DNA of 64,000 nt from Pseudomonas sp. GV085. Lineage in GTDB: Bacteria > Pseudomonadota > Gammaproteobacteria > Pseudomonadales > Pseudomonadaceae. The stretch lies in assembly GCF_003050925.1 (NCBI RefSeq), contig NZ_QAOV01000006.1, positions 1 to 64,000 of the forward strand, in the 5' to 3' direction. Shown here piece by piece: positions 40,580 to 48,423 of this stretch (the stretch's first letter is position 1; each line of letters opens with the position of its first letter). Under the pieces are notes generated by a model. It ran no database searches. It worked only from the letters and a program-made list of their open reading frames with translations, and was not told the origin of the DNA. Both the position numbers and the translations under genes were made by a program.

Positions 40580-40614
40580 GCATTCGCCCTCGATCAGACG
40601 CGGGGGCGAATGCC
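40567..40614 (+). other. Programmed -1 ribosomal frameshift signal between ChlI and ChlD parts
   Basis: The slippery heptamer A-AAA-AAG is at 40567-40573 in the chlI frame. After a 5-base spacer comes a perfect 11-base-pair stem: 40579-40589 (GGCATTCGCCC) pairs with 40604-40614 (GGGCGAATGCC) across a 14-base loop. The zero-frame stop TAG is at 40577-40579. The -1 frame is open from 40552 to 41233. The heptamer is the same as in E. coli dnaX. Programmed frameshifting in chlD genes of cobalamin producers has been described. Confidence 0.88.
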
Positions 40615-41235
40615 AGACCCCGTGCAGGACGGCTGGATAGCGGTAAACAGGGCAAGCGTCACGCAGCCCTGAGCGGATCGATCGATTGGCCCGGCACCTT
40701 GCTCAATGGCCGACCTCGTCAGCGCGACGATGTGCGGTTTCATCTGCGCACCCGCAGCCCTCATGAATTATGGCTGGTGATCGTCGACGCCTCGGCTTCG
40801 ACCCGGCGTCATCAGGCATTGAGCGATGCCAAGGGCCTGCTGGCGCAACTGTTCGACGATGCCTATCGACAGCGTGCGCGCTTGGCTTTACTGACGGCCA
40901 ACGGTCATGTGCCGAAGTGGCAGGTGCAAGGGTTGAAAGCCTCTGCGGATTTGCGCGACTGGCTCGAAGGGCTCGGTGCCGGCGGCGGTACGCCGATGTT
41001 GGCGGCGGTGGGTGAGGCGGGGCGTTGGCTGGCGGTACGGCAAAAGCGCTTTCCGGCAGAACAGCAACGGCTATTGTTGGTGACCGATGGACGGATGAAG
41101 GAATGGTCAACGTTGCCGGCGCTGGATTGTCCGGGGCTGCTGATCGACATCGAGCGCGGGCCGATTCGCCTCGGACGGGCTAAAGTGTTGGCGGATCAAT
41201 TGCAAACGCATTATCAGCATATCGATGATTTGTAG
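40573..41235 (+). CDS. VWA part of a ChlD-like medium chelatase subunit, reached by -1 frameshift
   Basis: 220 codons in the -1 frame after the slippery site, giving a 554-residue ChlI-VWA fusion with residues 1-334 of the ATPase. The linker ALGIRPRSDAGANARPRAGR leads to SGSIDWPGTLLNGRPRQRDD and the VWA domain. The MIDAS motif is complete: DASAS (Asp406 in the fusion), the threonine in GGGTPM and the aspartate in TDGR. No ATG or GTG with a ribosome binding site exists at the start of this frame; TTG 40699 would cut off the conserved linker. The medium subunit forms the second ring of the cobaltochelatase motor complex. Confidence 0.85.
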   Translation, partial: ALGIRPRSDAGANARPRAGRLDSGKQGKRHAALSGSIDWPGTLLNGRPRQRDDVRFHLRTRSPHELWLVIVDASASTRRHQALSDAKGLLAQLFDDAYRQRARLALLTANGHVPKWQVQGLKASADLRDWLEGLGAGGGTPMLAAVGEAGRWLAVRQKRFPAEQQRLLLVTDGRMKEWSTLPALDCPGLLIDIERGPIRLGRAKVLADQLQTHYQHIDDL

Positions 41236-41262
41236 CCGAAAAGATCGTCACAGGAGTGACCC

Positions 41263-42909
41263 ATGCGCGTTCTAGCCCGCAATGATCAGGACGATTTTCG
41301 CGTCAAAGCCTACGCTGGCACCAACGGTGTGCTGCTGGCCATCGACCTGGCCGAATCCCGTCGCATTGGCCTGTTGGGTTTTGCCATTGAAAAACAGCAG
41401 GGCAGCAAACCCTGGATGTTTCTGTTCAATAGCCTGACGTTCCCGGACAAGGACCATACCTTCCCCCGGTTTCACGCCACGCCCAGCGATATCGCACCGT
41501 TACAGAAATTCCGCTGGGCCGATTACGCGGTCAATCCGGGGATGACGATCCATTATCGGGTCTACCCGGTCTACGGCAGCCACAATGCGCCACAACTGGG
41601 TGAGTGCCTGGAGGTAACGGTCACCTCCGACGATGGCCATCCCGGCAACCAAAGCGTCAACTTCAACCGCGCAGTAGCCGCCAGTCAGGCGTTCGAGCGC
41701 AAGTTTCCCGATCTCGATGCACTCATTGGCAAAAAGAACAAGCTGCCCATCGAAGCCTGGCCCGATGCCCCGCGTAGATGGTTGGAGAACGGTTTGCTCG
41801 GGCGCTTGTTGGGGTTTATCGCGCGTGCTGTCGATGGCCAGTGGGCGCTGGATATCGCCATCTATGAGTACCAGTTACAGGTGATAGTCGACGCAGTGGA
41901 GGCTGCGCTGGAACGCGGCGTGAAAGTTCGCGTCCTTTATCACGCGCAGCCGGGCGAAGACACTACCGCCTTGAACGAGGTCAGCCTGAAAAATATCCCC
42001 CAGGCGAACAAACGCGGGCGGGTCACCCACAATATCTTTCACAACAAGTTCATGGTCTTGAGTCGGCTAGACGCAGCGGGGCAGCATCAGCCTGAAGCGG
42101 TACTCTGCGGCAGTACCAACTTCACCCCCAACGGCGTTTACCGTCAGGCCAACGTGGTGCATGTGCTGGACGATACGCGGCTCAGTACCCGTTATCTGCA
42201 AACCTTCGAGCAGGTCTGGAGCACGCCGGCGGATGTCGGCGCCACGCGGCAATGGATCACGCAGCACAACCCGATGGATCCGACGCAGGCACTTTTCGCC
42301 GGGTTCTCGCCGCGCTCGGGCGGGGGTGACCTGGATGAGTTCGTCTCGATCATCGATGCCGCGAAAAAGGACGTGCTGTTCGTCACTGCGTTCGCCTTAC
42401 CCGACGCCATCCTCAACGCCTTGCTCGGCTTGCCCCATGACGACATCCTGCGCTATGGCCTGCAAAACACCGCCAGCGAAATCACCGGGTTTCACGCCGA
42501 CCGCACCGCTGAATTCACCACCGTTGCCCTGCTCGACAAAGGGCTGGAAGGCTGGCTCCAGGAAAGCAGGGAGGGTCAGAAGGGCAATATCCTGGTGCAC
42601 ACCAAAGCCATCGTCACTGACTTCACCAGTGATGCGCCGACGATCATAAGCGGTAGCCACAACCTCAGCGACGCAGCCAGCAACGGCAATGACGAAAACT
42701 ATCTGATCATTCGCGGCGATACCGATCTGGCAGACCGTTATGGCCTGGAGTTGCTGCGGTTCTACGAGCATTACCGCTTTCGTTATTTCGCGAAAAAACT
42801 TGCGCTCAAGCAGGTCCAGCCGTTGGCGACGGATAACAGCTGGACTGATCACTATTACCGCGCGGGGGATCTACGGATGTTGTCGCGACTGCGGTTTACC
42901 GGCCAATAG
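41263..42909 (+). CDS. Phospholipase D-like protein with two HKD-type motifs
   Basis: A 548-residue protein, no signal peptide. An N-terminal domain (about 1-125) precedes two PLD repeats. The first repeat has His260-x-Lys in FHNKFMVLS, with GSTNF downstream; Asp is replaced by Ser at the usual position. The second, His446-x-Lys-x4-Asp453 in VHTKAIVTD followed by GSHN, is canonical. PLD-fold enzymes cleave phosphodiester bonds in lipids or nucleic acid. It lies 27 bases behind the chelatase gene, possibly on the same transcript, but nothing ties it to B12. The substrate is unknown. Confidence 0.85.
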   Translation: MRVLARNDQDDFRVKAYAGTNGVLLAIDLAESRRIGLLGFAIEKQQGSKPWMFLFNSLTFPDKDHTFPRFHATPSDIAPLQKFRWADYAVNPGMTIHYRVYPVYGSHNAPQLGECLEVTVTSDDGHPGNQSVNFNRAVAASQAFERKFPDLDALIGKKNKLPIEAWPDAPRRWLENGLLGRLLGFIARAVDGQWALDIAIYEYQLQVIVDAVEAALERGVKVRVLYHAQPGEDTTALNEVSLKNIPQANKRGRVTHNIFHNKFMVLSRLDAAGQHQPEAVLCGSTNFTPNGVYRQANVVHVLDDTRLSTRYLQTFEQVWSTPADVGATRQWITQHNPMDPTQALFAGFSPRSGGGDLDEFVSIIDAAKKDVLFVTAFALPDAILNALLGLPHDDILRYGLQNTASEITGFHADRTAEFTTVALLDKGLEGWLQESREGQKGNILVHTKAIVTDFTSDAPTIISGSHNLSDAASNGNDENYLIIRGDTDLADRYGLELLRFYEHYRFRYFAKKLALKQVQPLATDNSWTDHYYRAGDLRMLSRLRFTGQ

Positions 42910-42916
42910 CGATCCA

Positions 42917-43808
42917 TCAGTCCGCGCTCATGGCCCGGCGATACTGACGCGTGCGTTTGGCGATGTATAACTGATCAATAATCAACGCCAACAACGCCGA
43001 AACCTTGGGTCGGGTTTTGCGTCCACGGCTCAAGTGATGCAGCTGGAATTTGACCACCGCCATGCATTTCCAGAAAGTACGCCTCCCGCGCCAGGGTCCG
43101 GCCGTCACGCGCTTCGCCTTGCATGGCCGGTGCTTCCTAACTACCGCCGGAGAGTTCCAGCAGGTCGATCGGTTGTTCGTTGAGCCACGGGATCACCTGC
43201 CGTGCATCATCGGCATTGAAACTACCGCGCTGGAAGTCCGCTGAGTTGAGCTTTACCGACACACAAAATTGCGGCGACACCGCGTGGCGAACCGCCGCGA
43301 CGACGGACAACAGCAGGCGCGCACGATTTTCCAGCGAATCGCCCCATTGATCGGTGCGCCGATTGGTGAGCGGCGAAAGGAATTGGCTGATCAGGTACCC
43401 GTGAGCGGCGTGGATCTGCACACCGGTAAAGCCGGCTTTCTCCGCCAGTGCGGCGCTGGTGGCGAAGCGTCGGATCACCTCCTGGATATCGTCCTCGTTC
43501 ATGGGTTTGGGTTCGGCGAATATCTTCGAAAACTGGCCGAGATCCAGCGCAACCGCCGATGGCGCCAAGGCTTGCTGGCCGAGGTTGGCCATGGTCTGGC
43601 AGCCAGGAAGGTTGAGCTGCACTCAGAAATGCGCACCGCCGGCCCGGCCGACACTTGCCCACTGGCGGAAGCGTTCCAGGTGGCGCTCGTCTTCCCGCGC
43701 GATTCCGCCGGGGCCGGTCATGGCGAGGTTCTCTTCCATAGGGGCTTTGGCAATGCGATTGCCGATGGTCTGGCCGTTGGGCAATTTCAACGTTCGGAAG
43801 GGCGACAT
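42917..43808 (-). pseudogene. Decayed old-yellow-enzyme (NADH:flavin oxidoreductase) gene
   Basis: From ATG 43808 the frame reads MSPFRTLKLPNGQTIGNRIA like the start of OYE-type oxidoreductases. It then jumps from PMEEN directly to AMTGPGG, losing about 40 residues of the barrel. A TGA at 43623-43625 replaces the expected Trp after GRAGGAHF; the same frame goes on with QLNLPGCQTMANLGQQALAP, then GFTGVQIHAAHGYLISQFLS. A second stop (TAG, 43137-43139) replaces Tyr after ELSGGS. EAPAMQGEARDGRTLAREAY follows, then a larger deletion and a frame change lead into the C-terminal tail MAVVKFQLHHLSRGRK, ending at 42917. The gene is dead by several independent lesions. Confidence 0.88.
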
Positions 43809-43843
43809 GCTTGACTCCTCGTAGTGATGAGCAGTGGCCAAGC

Positions 43844-43859
43844 TTAAAGTTAACTTTAA
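43844..43859. promoter_or_regulatory. Perfect palindrome, probable MerR operator
   Basis: TTAAAGTTAACTTTAA is a 16-base perfect palindrome in the 76-base space between the OYE pseudogene start and the divergent MerR gene. MerR proteins bind such dyads within stretched promoters, so this is the likely site for the adjacent regulator. Confidence 0.65.
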
Positions 43860-43884
43860 TGCCAAGCGAATAAATGAGGCCCTG

Positions 43885-44289
43885 ATGAAAATTGGTGAAC
43901 TGGCACAGTTGAGCGGGTTGACTGCATCGCGCATCCGCTTTTACGAATCTCAGGGCTTGATCCGCCAGGTCGAGCGCTCTGCCAATGGTTATCGGCGTTA
44001 TTCGCAACAGGCGCTGCAGACCCTGCAACTCATCCAGTGCGCACAACAGGCCGGTTTCAGCCTGGAAGAGCTCAAGCAATTGCTGCCGGATACTGTGACG
44101 GGCGCGTTCAAGCACAGTGAGTTGATGGCCGGCCTGCATCGCAAGATCGAGCAGATCGAAGAGATGCAACGGCACCTGGCCCATAGCAAGGCGCAGTTGC
44201 TGGGGTGGATCGACACTATTCAGGCCCGACCCGAAGGCATGAGCTGCGATGAAAATGCCGAACGGGTGATGACGTCATTCAAGCACTAG
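43885..44289 (+). CDS. MerR family transcriptional regulator
   Basis: 134 residues from ATG 43885 (MKIGELAQLSGL), which follows GAGG by five bases; a longer frame from 43834 covers the palindromic operator and is rejected. The helix-turn-helix and wing (about 1-70, TASRIRFYESQGLIRQVERS and NGYRRYS) precede a long dimerisation helix (about 80-120). A single Cys in MSCDENAERV near the end is not a clear metal site. Divergent from the OYE pseudogene, which it presumably once activated. Confidence 0.92.
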   Translation: MKIGELAQLSGLTASRIRFYESQGLIRQVERSANGYRRYSQQALQTLQLIQCAQQAGFSLEELKQLLPDTVTGAFKHSELMAGLHRKIEQIEEMQRHLAHSKAQLLGWIDTIQARPEGMSCDENAERVMTSFKH

Positions 44290-44380
44290 ATCAGCCTTGG
44301 ACATGGAAGCAGGCCTGCTCGCGGATTGGATGGATCGGTTCATAAGCTCAGCCGGCGCCGATTTTTTCAACACGTCGTCT

Positions 44381-45259
44381 TCAATGGTTTTGTACATCGC
44401 CGACCTTGCTGTTGTACTGGTTGTCGAGAATCACCTTACCCCAGGGTCGGTAGCGCAAGGAGAAAACCGACGTCGGGTGGCAGCCCGGCGTTGTTGATTG
44501 CGGGGCCATCGGTTCAGCGCGGAAAGGTTGTCCGGCAGCACTGACTTGCCGGAAGGCTTCCCTGACGATACCGATGGAGCAGGGCAGTGCATTGGCGTAG
44601 CCGTTGCGAACCACGGGTGGCAAGCGTCCAGTGCCGGCTCCGTCCTGCCACCACACCTGGATTGCGGCGTTGGCCACTTCGCCCAGCCACTGGCCATTCA
44701 CCTGTGGCGCAAGTTTGCCGACGCTGAACACGCTGATGTGCAGCGGCGCGTCGAGCTTGCCAGCGAAATCCTTGAGTTGGCGTTGCAGGGTTTGCCGACG
44801 ATCGAGCGGTAGAAAGTGCGAGTCATCCAGTTCCATGGGTAAATACCAGCCGCTGACCGGGAGTTTCCAGTCCTTGCGCAACGTCTGCTGCCGGGCCAGC
44901 GACAGCCCCAGTTGCGCCTGCCAGTAGGTCGCCAGCCCGGCACTGTCCAGCTCATCGATGCGCTGGTAATAGGCCGGGTCCATGCGCAGGCCCAGCACCA
45001 GTTTCAGGCCTTGGGCCTGGGCCAGTTTCAGGCTGGTCGCGAGCCAGCCGTTGGCGCCGCCGAAGTCCGAGTCACCGTAGGCCGTCCACTGCACGATCAC
45101 CGTGTGCGTGCCTTGGCGGGCAGTTTCCTGCCAGATTCGCTGCCATTGCGCCTGGCTCAGACTGGCATCGGCATTGAGTGGCTGATAGAAAATCCGCTCG
45201 TCAGCATGGGTCGCCACGCCGCCCAGCAACAGGTACAACGCCAAAAGAAGTCGCCTCAT
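44381..45259 (-). CDS. YbcH-like DUF4434 periplasmic protein of the exopolysaccharide operon
   Basis: A 292-residue protein with signal peptide MRRLLLALYLLLGGVATHA. The mature part resembles DUF4434, a TIM-barrel family related to glycoside hydrolases: TVIVQWTAYGDSDFGGANGW, GLKLVLGLRMDPAYY and VSGWYLPMELDD, with the Glu and Asp as possible catalytic acids. It overlaps the nfrA stop by one base and is the last gene of wecB-nfrB-nfrA-ybcH. E. coli keeps YbcH beside NfrA and NfrB too. A role in trimming or handling the polymer in the periplasm is inference. Confidence 0.8.
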   Translation of the reverse strand: MRRLLLALYLLLGGVATHADERIFYQPLNADASLSQAQWQRIWQETARQGTHTVIVQWTAYGDSDFGGANGWLATSLKLAQAQGLKLVLGLRMDPAYYQRIDELDSAGLATYWQAQLGLSLARQQTLRKDWKLPVSGWYLPMELDDSHFLPLDRRQTLQRQLKDFAGKLDAPLHISVFSVGKLAPQVNGQWLGEVANAAIQVWWQDGAGTGRLPPVVRNGYANALPCSIGIVREAFRQVSAAGQPFRAEPMAPQSTTPGCHPTSVFSLRYRPWGKVILDNQYNSKVGDVQNH

Positions 45260-48200
45260 CAGAAATTCAACTCCACGCCCAGCAGCACGCCGTTGCCGCC
45301 TTCATACAGATTGCCGCCCAGCGATTGTTGATACTCGGTGCGGACCGTCAGGTGCGCGCGATAGGCGTTGTAGATATTGTCGTTGAACCACCATTGCCAA
45401 CGCAGGCCGAGACCGGTGCGCAGGTCCTGGCGCCAGTCGTTGCTCGGATCCTGACTGGCGAATTCGAGAAAACCATACGGCATAAGAGTTTGCGCGCTGT
45501 TGAACGGCAGCTTCCAGGTGTGCCCTTGCTGGAAGCGCGATAACCATTGATGGTCACCGGCCTTGGTCCACCACGCTGCGTCGAGATAGAGGAAACGTTC
45601 CTCCCAATCACTTTCGTCGACGCGCCAGTCATTGCGATATCGCCCCTGATCGAGGAACGACGCGGTGGCGCGCAGGAGATAGTCGGTGGTGGTGTGCCCA
45701 TCGTCACGATGATCGTCCGCCTGATCGGACACCTTTTCCGGGGCCAGCATCTGGCCGAGGCTCAGGCCGTGGTTGTCCTGATCATCGAACTGGCTTTGCT
45801 TGTAGATCTCACCGTAGAAGTTGATGTTGGCAGTGCCCCAGGGCTTGTAGCGCAGGCCGACGCCGGTGCCGAGGGATTCGGCGTAGCTCGACCGGCCCAC
45901 GCTGCCAAGCAACACCCGGCCATAGACCGACAGCGTGCTGCCGGCGCGGCTGGGTTCATCGCCCAGTGCGTGGTCCCACATGGCCAGTTGCACGTTCTGT
46001 GAACTGGAGCGTCGCTGTGTGCCGATGCTGTCGTCGGGACGCAGGATGTCGTTGGTCGATATCCCGGCCGGCGACCAGGTACTTGCGATGGTGACTGAGT
46101 CGCGACGAGAAAGGCTTTCGTGAGCGCGACGCTGGCGATAGCGCCGCGCTTCCATGCTGCCATCCTCGTCATCGGCGGCCACCGGGCTCTGCTCCAGGTC
46201 GATCACGCGCTCCAGTTCCTTGCGTGCCGAGGCGCTGTCCTCGACCTCGTCGTAACGCCAGGCCAGGGTTTCGCCGAGGCGATAGTCTTCCGGGAAATCC
46301 TGGGTGGCGCGTTGCAGATACGGGATGGAGCGGGCGCGTTCCGCCTTGGTCTCGGCACCGGCCAGGCGCACGCCGTAATCGGCACGATAACGGGGATTGT
46401 CCGGTTCGCGCCGCGCCGCTTCGGCCAGCCATTCGGTACTTTGTTGCAGGTCGCCGGCCTTTTGCGCAGTGACCGAAGCCGCATAGTAATGCTCGGCATC
46501 CGGTACCAGCTGCAGGGCGGAACGCTGGCGTTGCAGCGCGAGGGTGTGATCGCCCTGGGCATCGGCAATCGCCGCGCCCAACGTCCACTCATTGGCACCA
46601 CGGGTGCGGCTTAGTTGCCAGTAGCGTTCAGCTGTTTGCGTGGCGCCGATATTCAGGGCGCCGCGGCTGGCGGTGAGGCGGGCATTGTCGCTGAGTTCGG
46701 CATCCGCAATGCTGCGCCAGATGGCCAGGGCACCGGCCGAGTCTCCGGCAGCCTCCAGGGCGTAGGCGAGTGGCAGGCGAGTGTTCTGGTCACCCATTTT
46801 TTCGGCGGTCTGGTAATACACCACTGCTTCACCGGGACGCTCGGGCATTGCACAACGGCCGAGGGCGCGGTAGTCGCCCCCGGCTTGCGGGTGATCGCCA
46901 ATCGCCTGTTGAACCGCGCGGCACTGGCTGTTTTCCGCCAGTTGTGCCAGCAGTTGCCCGCGAGTGGCGGGGTCGACGCGGTTGAGCAACGAAACGATAC
47001 GTTGCTGTTGTGTTGGGGTCGGTGTCGACGCGGCATACAACCCCGCCAATCGTTGCAGCAGGGGCGTCGGCAGCTCGCCGCCGTGGCGGTCGAAGGCGCT
47101 CTCGAGCAATTGCTGCGCATGTTCCCGCTGGCCGGCTTTCAGCGCCAGGTAGGTAGCCTGGTTGAGTGAGTTCAGGTTGCCGGTCTGCTGGTAATGCCGC
47201 TCCCAGAATGCCGCCGCCTGGGTATCGTGATCCGATGCCTGGAGCAGTTCAGCGCGGCGTTTGACCACGTCGGCGGTTTGCTGCTGGCTGGCGAGATAGG
47301 CCATGATTTTGTCGCTGCGGCCCTCATCCTGCCAGGCGTCCAGTAGACGTTCACGGCGTTGCGTGTCCCACGGTTCCGGCAAACGAGTGTTTTGCAGCAG
47401 TTCGGTGGCTTGCAGGCGCTGGGCGAGTATCAGCCAGGTCTGCGGATCTGCGTCGGGCGGGCAGCTTTGCAACTGACTGAGTGCGGCTTGCGGTGCGTGG
47501 CGGGACAGCCACTCGGCCGTCTCAAGGCAGGGACGCTGCAACTCGCCACTCAAGCGTTGCACCGTTGCGCTGTCGCCGGTTTGCCGCGCCAGTTCCCACA
47601 GGCGCTGACGCTGGGTCGGATCGGCCAGATCGGCGGGCGGCAGCGATTGCATCCAGCGTTGCGCCTGCTGAATGTGGCCCATGGCAATCGTCCGATCGAC
47701 CATGGCCTGTCGAGTCTTGCGCGCGGCTTCCGGGCTTGGTGCTGTTTGCAGCAATTGCTGCAAAGGTTGCTCGTCGAGGCGTTGCACGTAGGCGTTGGCC
47801 AGGCGTTGCCAGCTTTGGGCATCGAGTTGTTGGTTCGCGGCCAGGGGTGCCAGTTCTTTGATGGTGCCATCCCAATCGCGCAACTGCTCGGACCAATTGG
47901 CCCGGGCCAGTTGCAGAACGCGCTCATCACCTTTGGGTGGCAGTTGCGCCAGCCAGTCATGGGCCGCGGATGCGCCGCCGCGCTTGGCCAGGCTGGCGCT
48001 GTAGGCCTGCCATAGGCGCACGCGCTGGTCCAGATTGCTGGTGGCTATCCACTGCTCCACCTTTTCACTTTCCGGCGGATCCTGTTCGATCCAGGCCAGG
48101 CGCAGGTTGAGCAGGGTGTCGCTGTTGGCCGGGGTATCCGGTAGCGCTTGCACGGCGTCTTCGTAGCGATGCTGCTTGACCAGCGATTGCACCAGTAGCG

Positions 48201-48423
48201 CCCGCGCTTCATCGTTTTCTGGCACTTTACTCAGCAGGTGGCGCATCAGCCGTTCGACTTCTTTCCAGTTGCCGTTTTTCGCTTCGCGGTAACTGCGGTC
48301 CATATAGGGATAACTGCGGAACTGATCGAAATCGGTCAATGGTTCGGCCTGCACCCACGCCGTCGTGTTCAGACAGAGCAACAGGCTGCCAGCCATCAAG
48401 GTTTGACGATGGACAGGCTTCAT
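45259..48423 (-). CDS. nfrA: NfrA-like outer-membrane exopolysaccharide export protein (phage N4 adsorption protein A family)
   Basis: A 1054-residue protein. The signal peptide ends near TTAWVQA-EP. Residues about 40-800 form TPR-like helical repeats (WKEVERLMRHLLSKVPENDEA, SLVKQHRYEDAVQALP and many more). The C-terminal 230 residues are rich in alternating aromatic strands and end in GVELNF, the terminal Phe of outer-membrane beta barrels. This matches NfrA, slightly longer than the 990 residues of E. coli. In E. coli NfrA exports the N4 glycan receptor polymer. It overlaps nfrB by four bases. Confidence 0.88.
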   Translation of the reverse strand: MKPVHRQTLMAGSLLLCLNTTAWVQAEPLTDFDQFRSYPYMDRSYREAKNGNWKEVERLMRHLLSKVPENDEARALLVQSLVKQHRYEDAVQALPDTPANSDTLLNLRLAWIEQDPPESEKVEQWIATSNLDQRVRLWQAYSASLAKRGGASAAHDWLAQLPPKGDERVLQLARANWSEQLRDWDGTIKELAPLAANQQLDAQSWQRLANAYVQRLDEQPLQQLLQTAPSPEAARKTRQAMVDRTIAMGHIQQAQRWMQSLPPADLADPTQRQRLWELARQTGDSATVQRLSGELQRPCLETAEWLSRHAPQAALSQLQSCPPDADPQTWLILAQRLQATELLQNTRLPEPWDTQRRERLLDAWQDEGRSDKIMAYLASQQQTADVVKRRAELLQASDHDTQAAAFWERHYQQTGNLNSLNQATYLALKAGQREHAQQLLESAFDRHGGELPTPLLQRLAGLYAASTPTPTQQQRIVSLLNRVDPATRGQLLAQLAENSQCRAVQQAIGDHPQAGGDYRALGRCAMPERPGEAVVYYQTAEKMGDQNTRLPLAYALEAAGDSAGALAIWRSIADAELSDNARLTASRGALNIGATQTAERYWQLSRTRGANEWTLGAAIADAQGDHTLALQRQRSALQLVPDAEHYYAASVTAQKAGDLQQSTEWLAEAARREPDNPRYRADYGVRLAGAETKAERARSIPYLQRATQDFPEDYRLGETLAWRYDEVEDSASARKELERVIDLEQSPVAADDEDGSMEARRYRQRRAHESLSRRDSVTIASTWSPAGISTNDILRPDDSIGTQRRSSSQNVQLAMWDHALGDEPSRAGSTLSVYGRVLLGSVGRSSYAESLGTGVGLRYKPWGTANINFYGEIYKQSQFDDQDNHGLSLGQMLAPEKVSDQADDHRDDGHTTTDYLLRATASFLDQGRYRNDWRVDESDWEERFLYLDAAWWTKAGDHQWLSRFQQGHTWKLPFNSAQTLMPYGFLEFASQDPSNDWRQDLRTGLGLRWQWWFNDNIYNAYRAHLTVRTEYQQSLGGNLYEGGNGVLLGVELNF

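Noticed and set aside
40699..41235. The VWA protein as a separate gene from TTG 40699
   Set aside because: TTG 40699 lacks a ribosome binding site and would drop the conserved linker just upstream. The -1 frameshift signal gives a better explanation.
43834..43884. An upstream start for the MerR gene
   Set aside because: It would translate the palindromic operator. ATG 43885 has GAGG at the right distance and gives the usual MKIGELA start.
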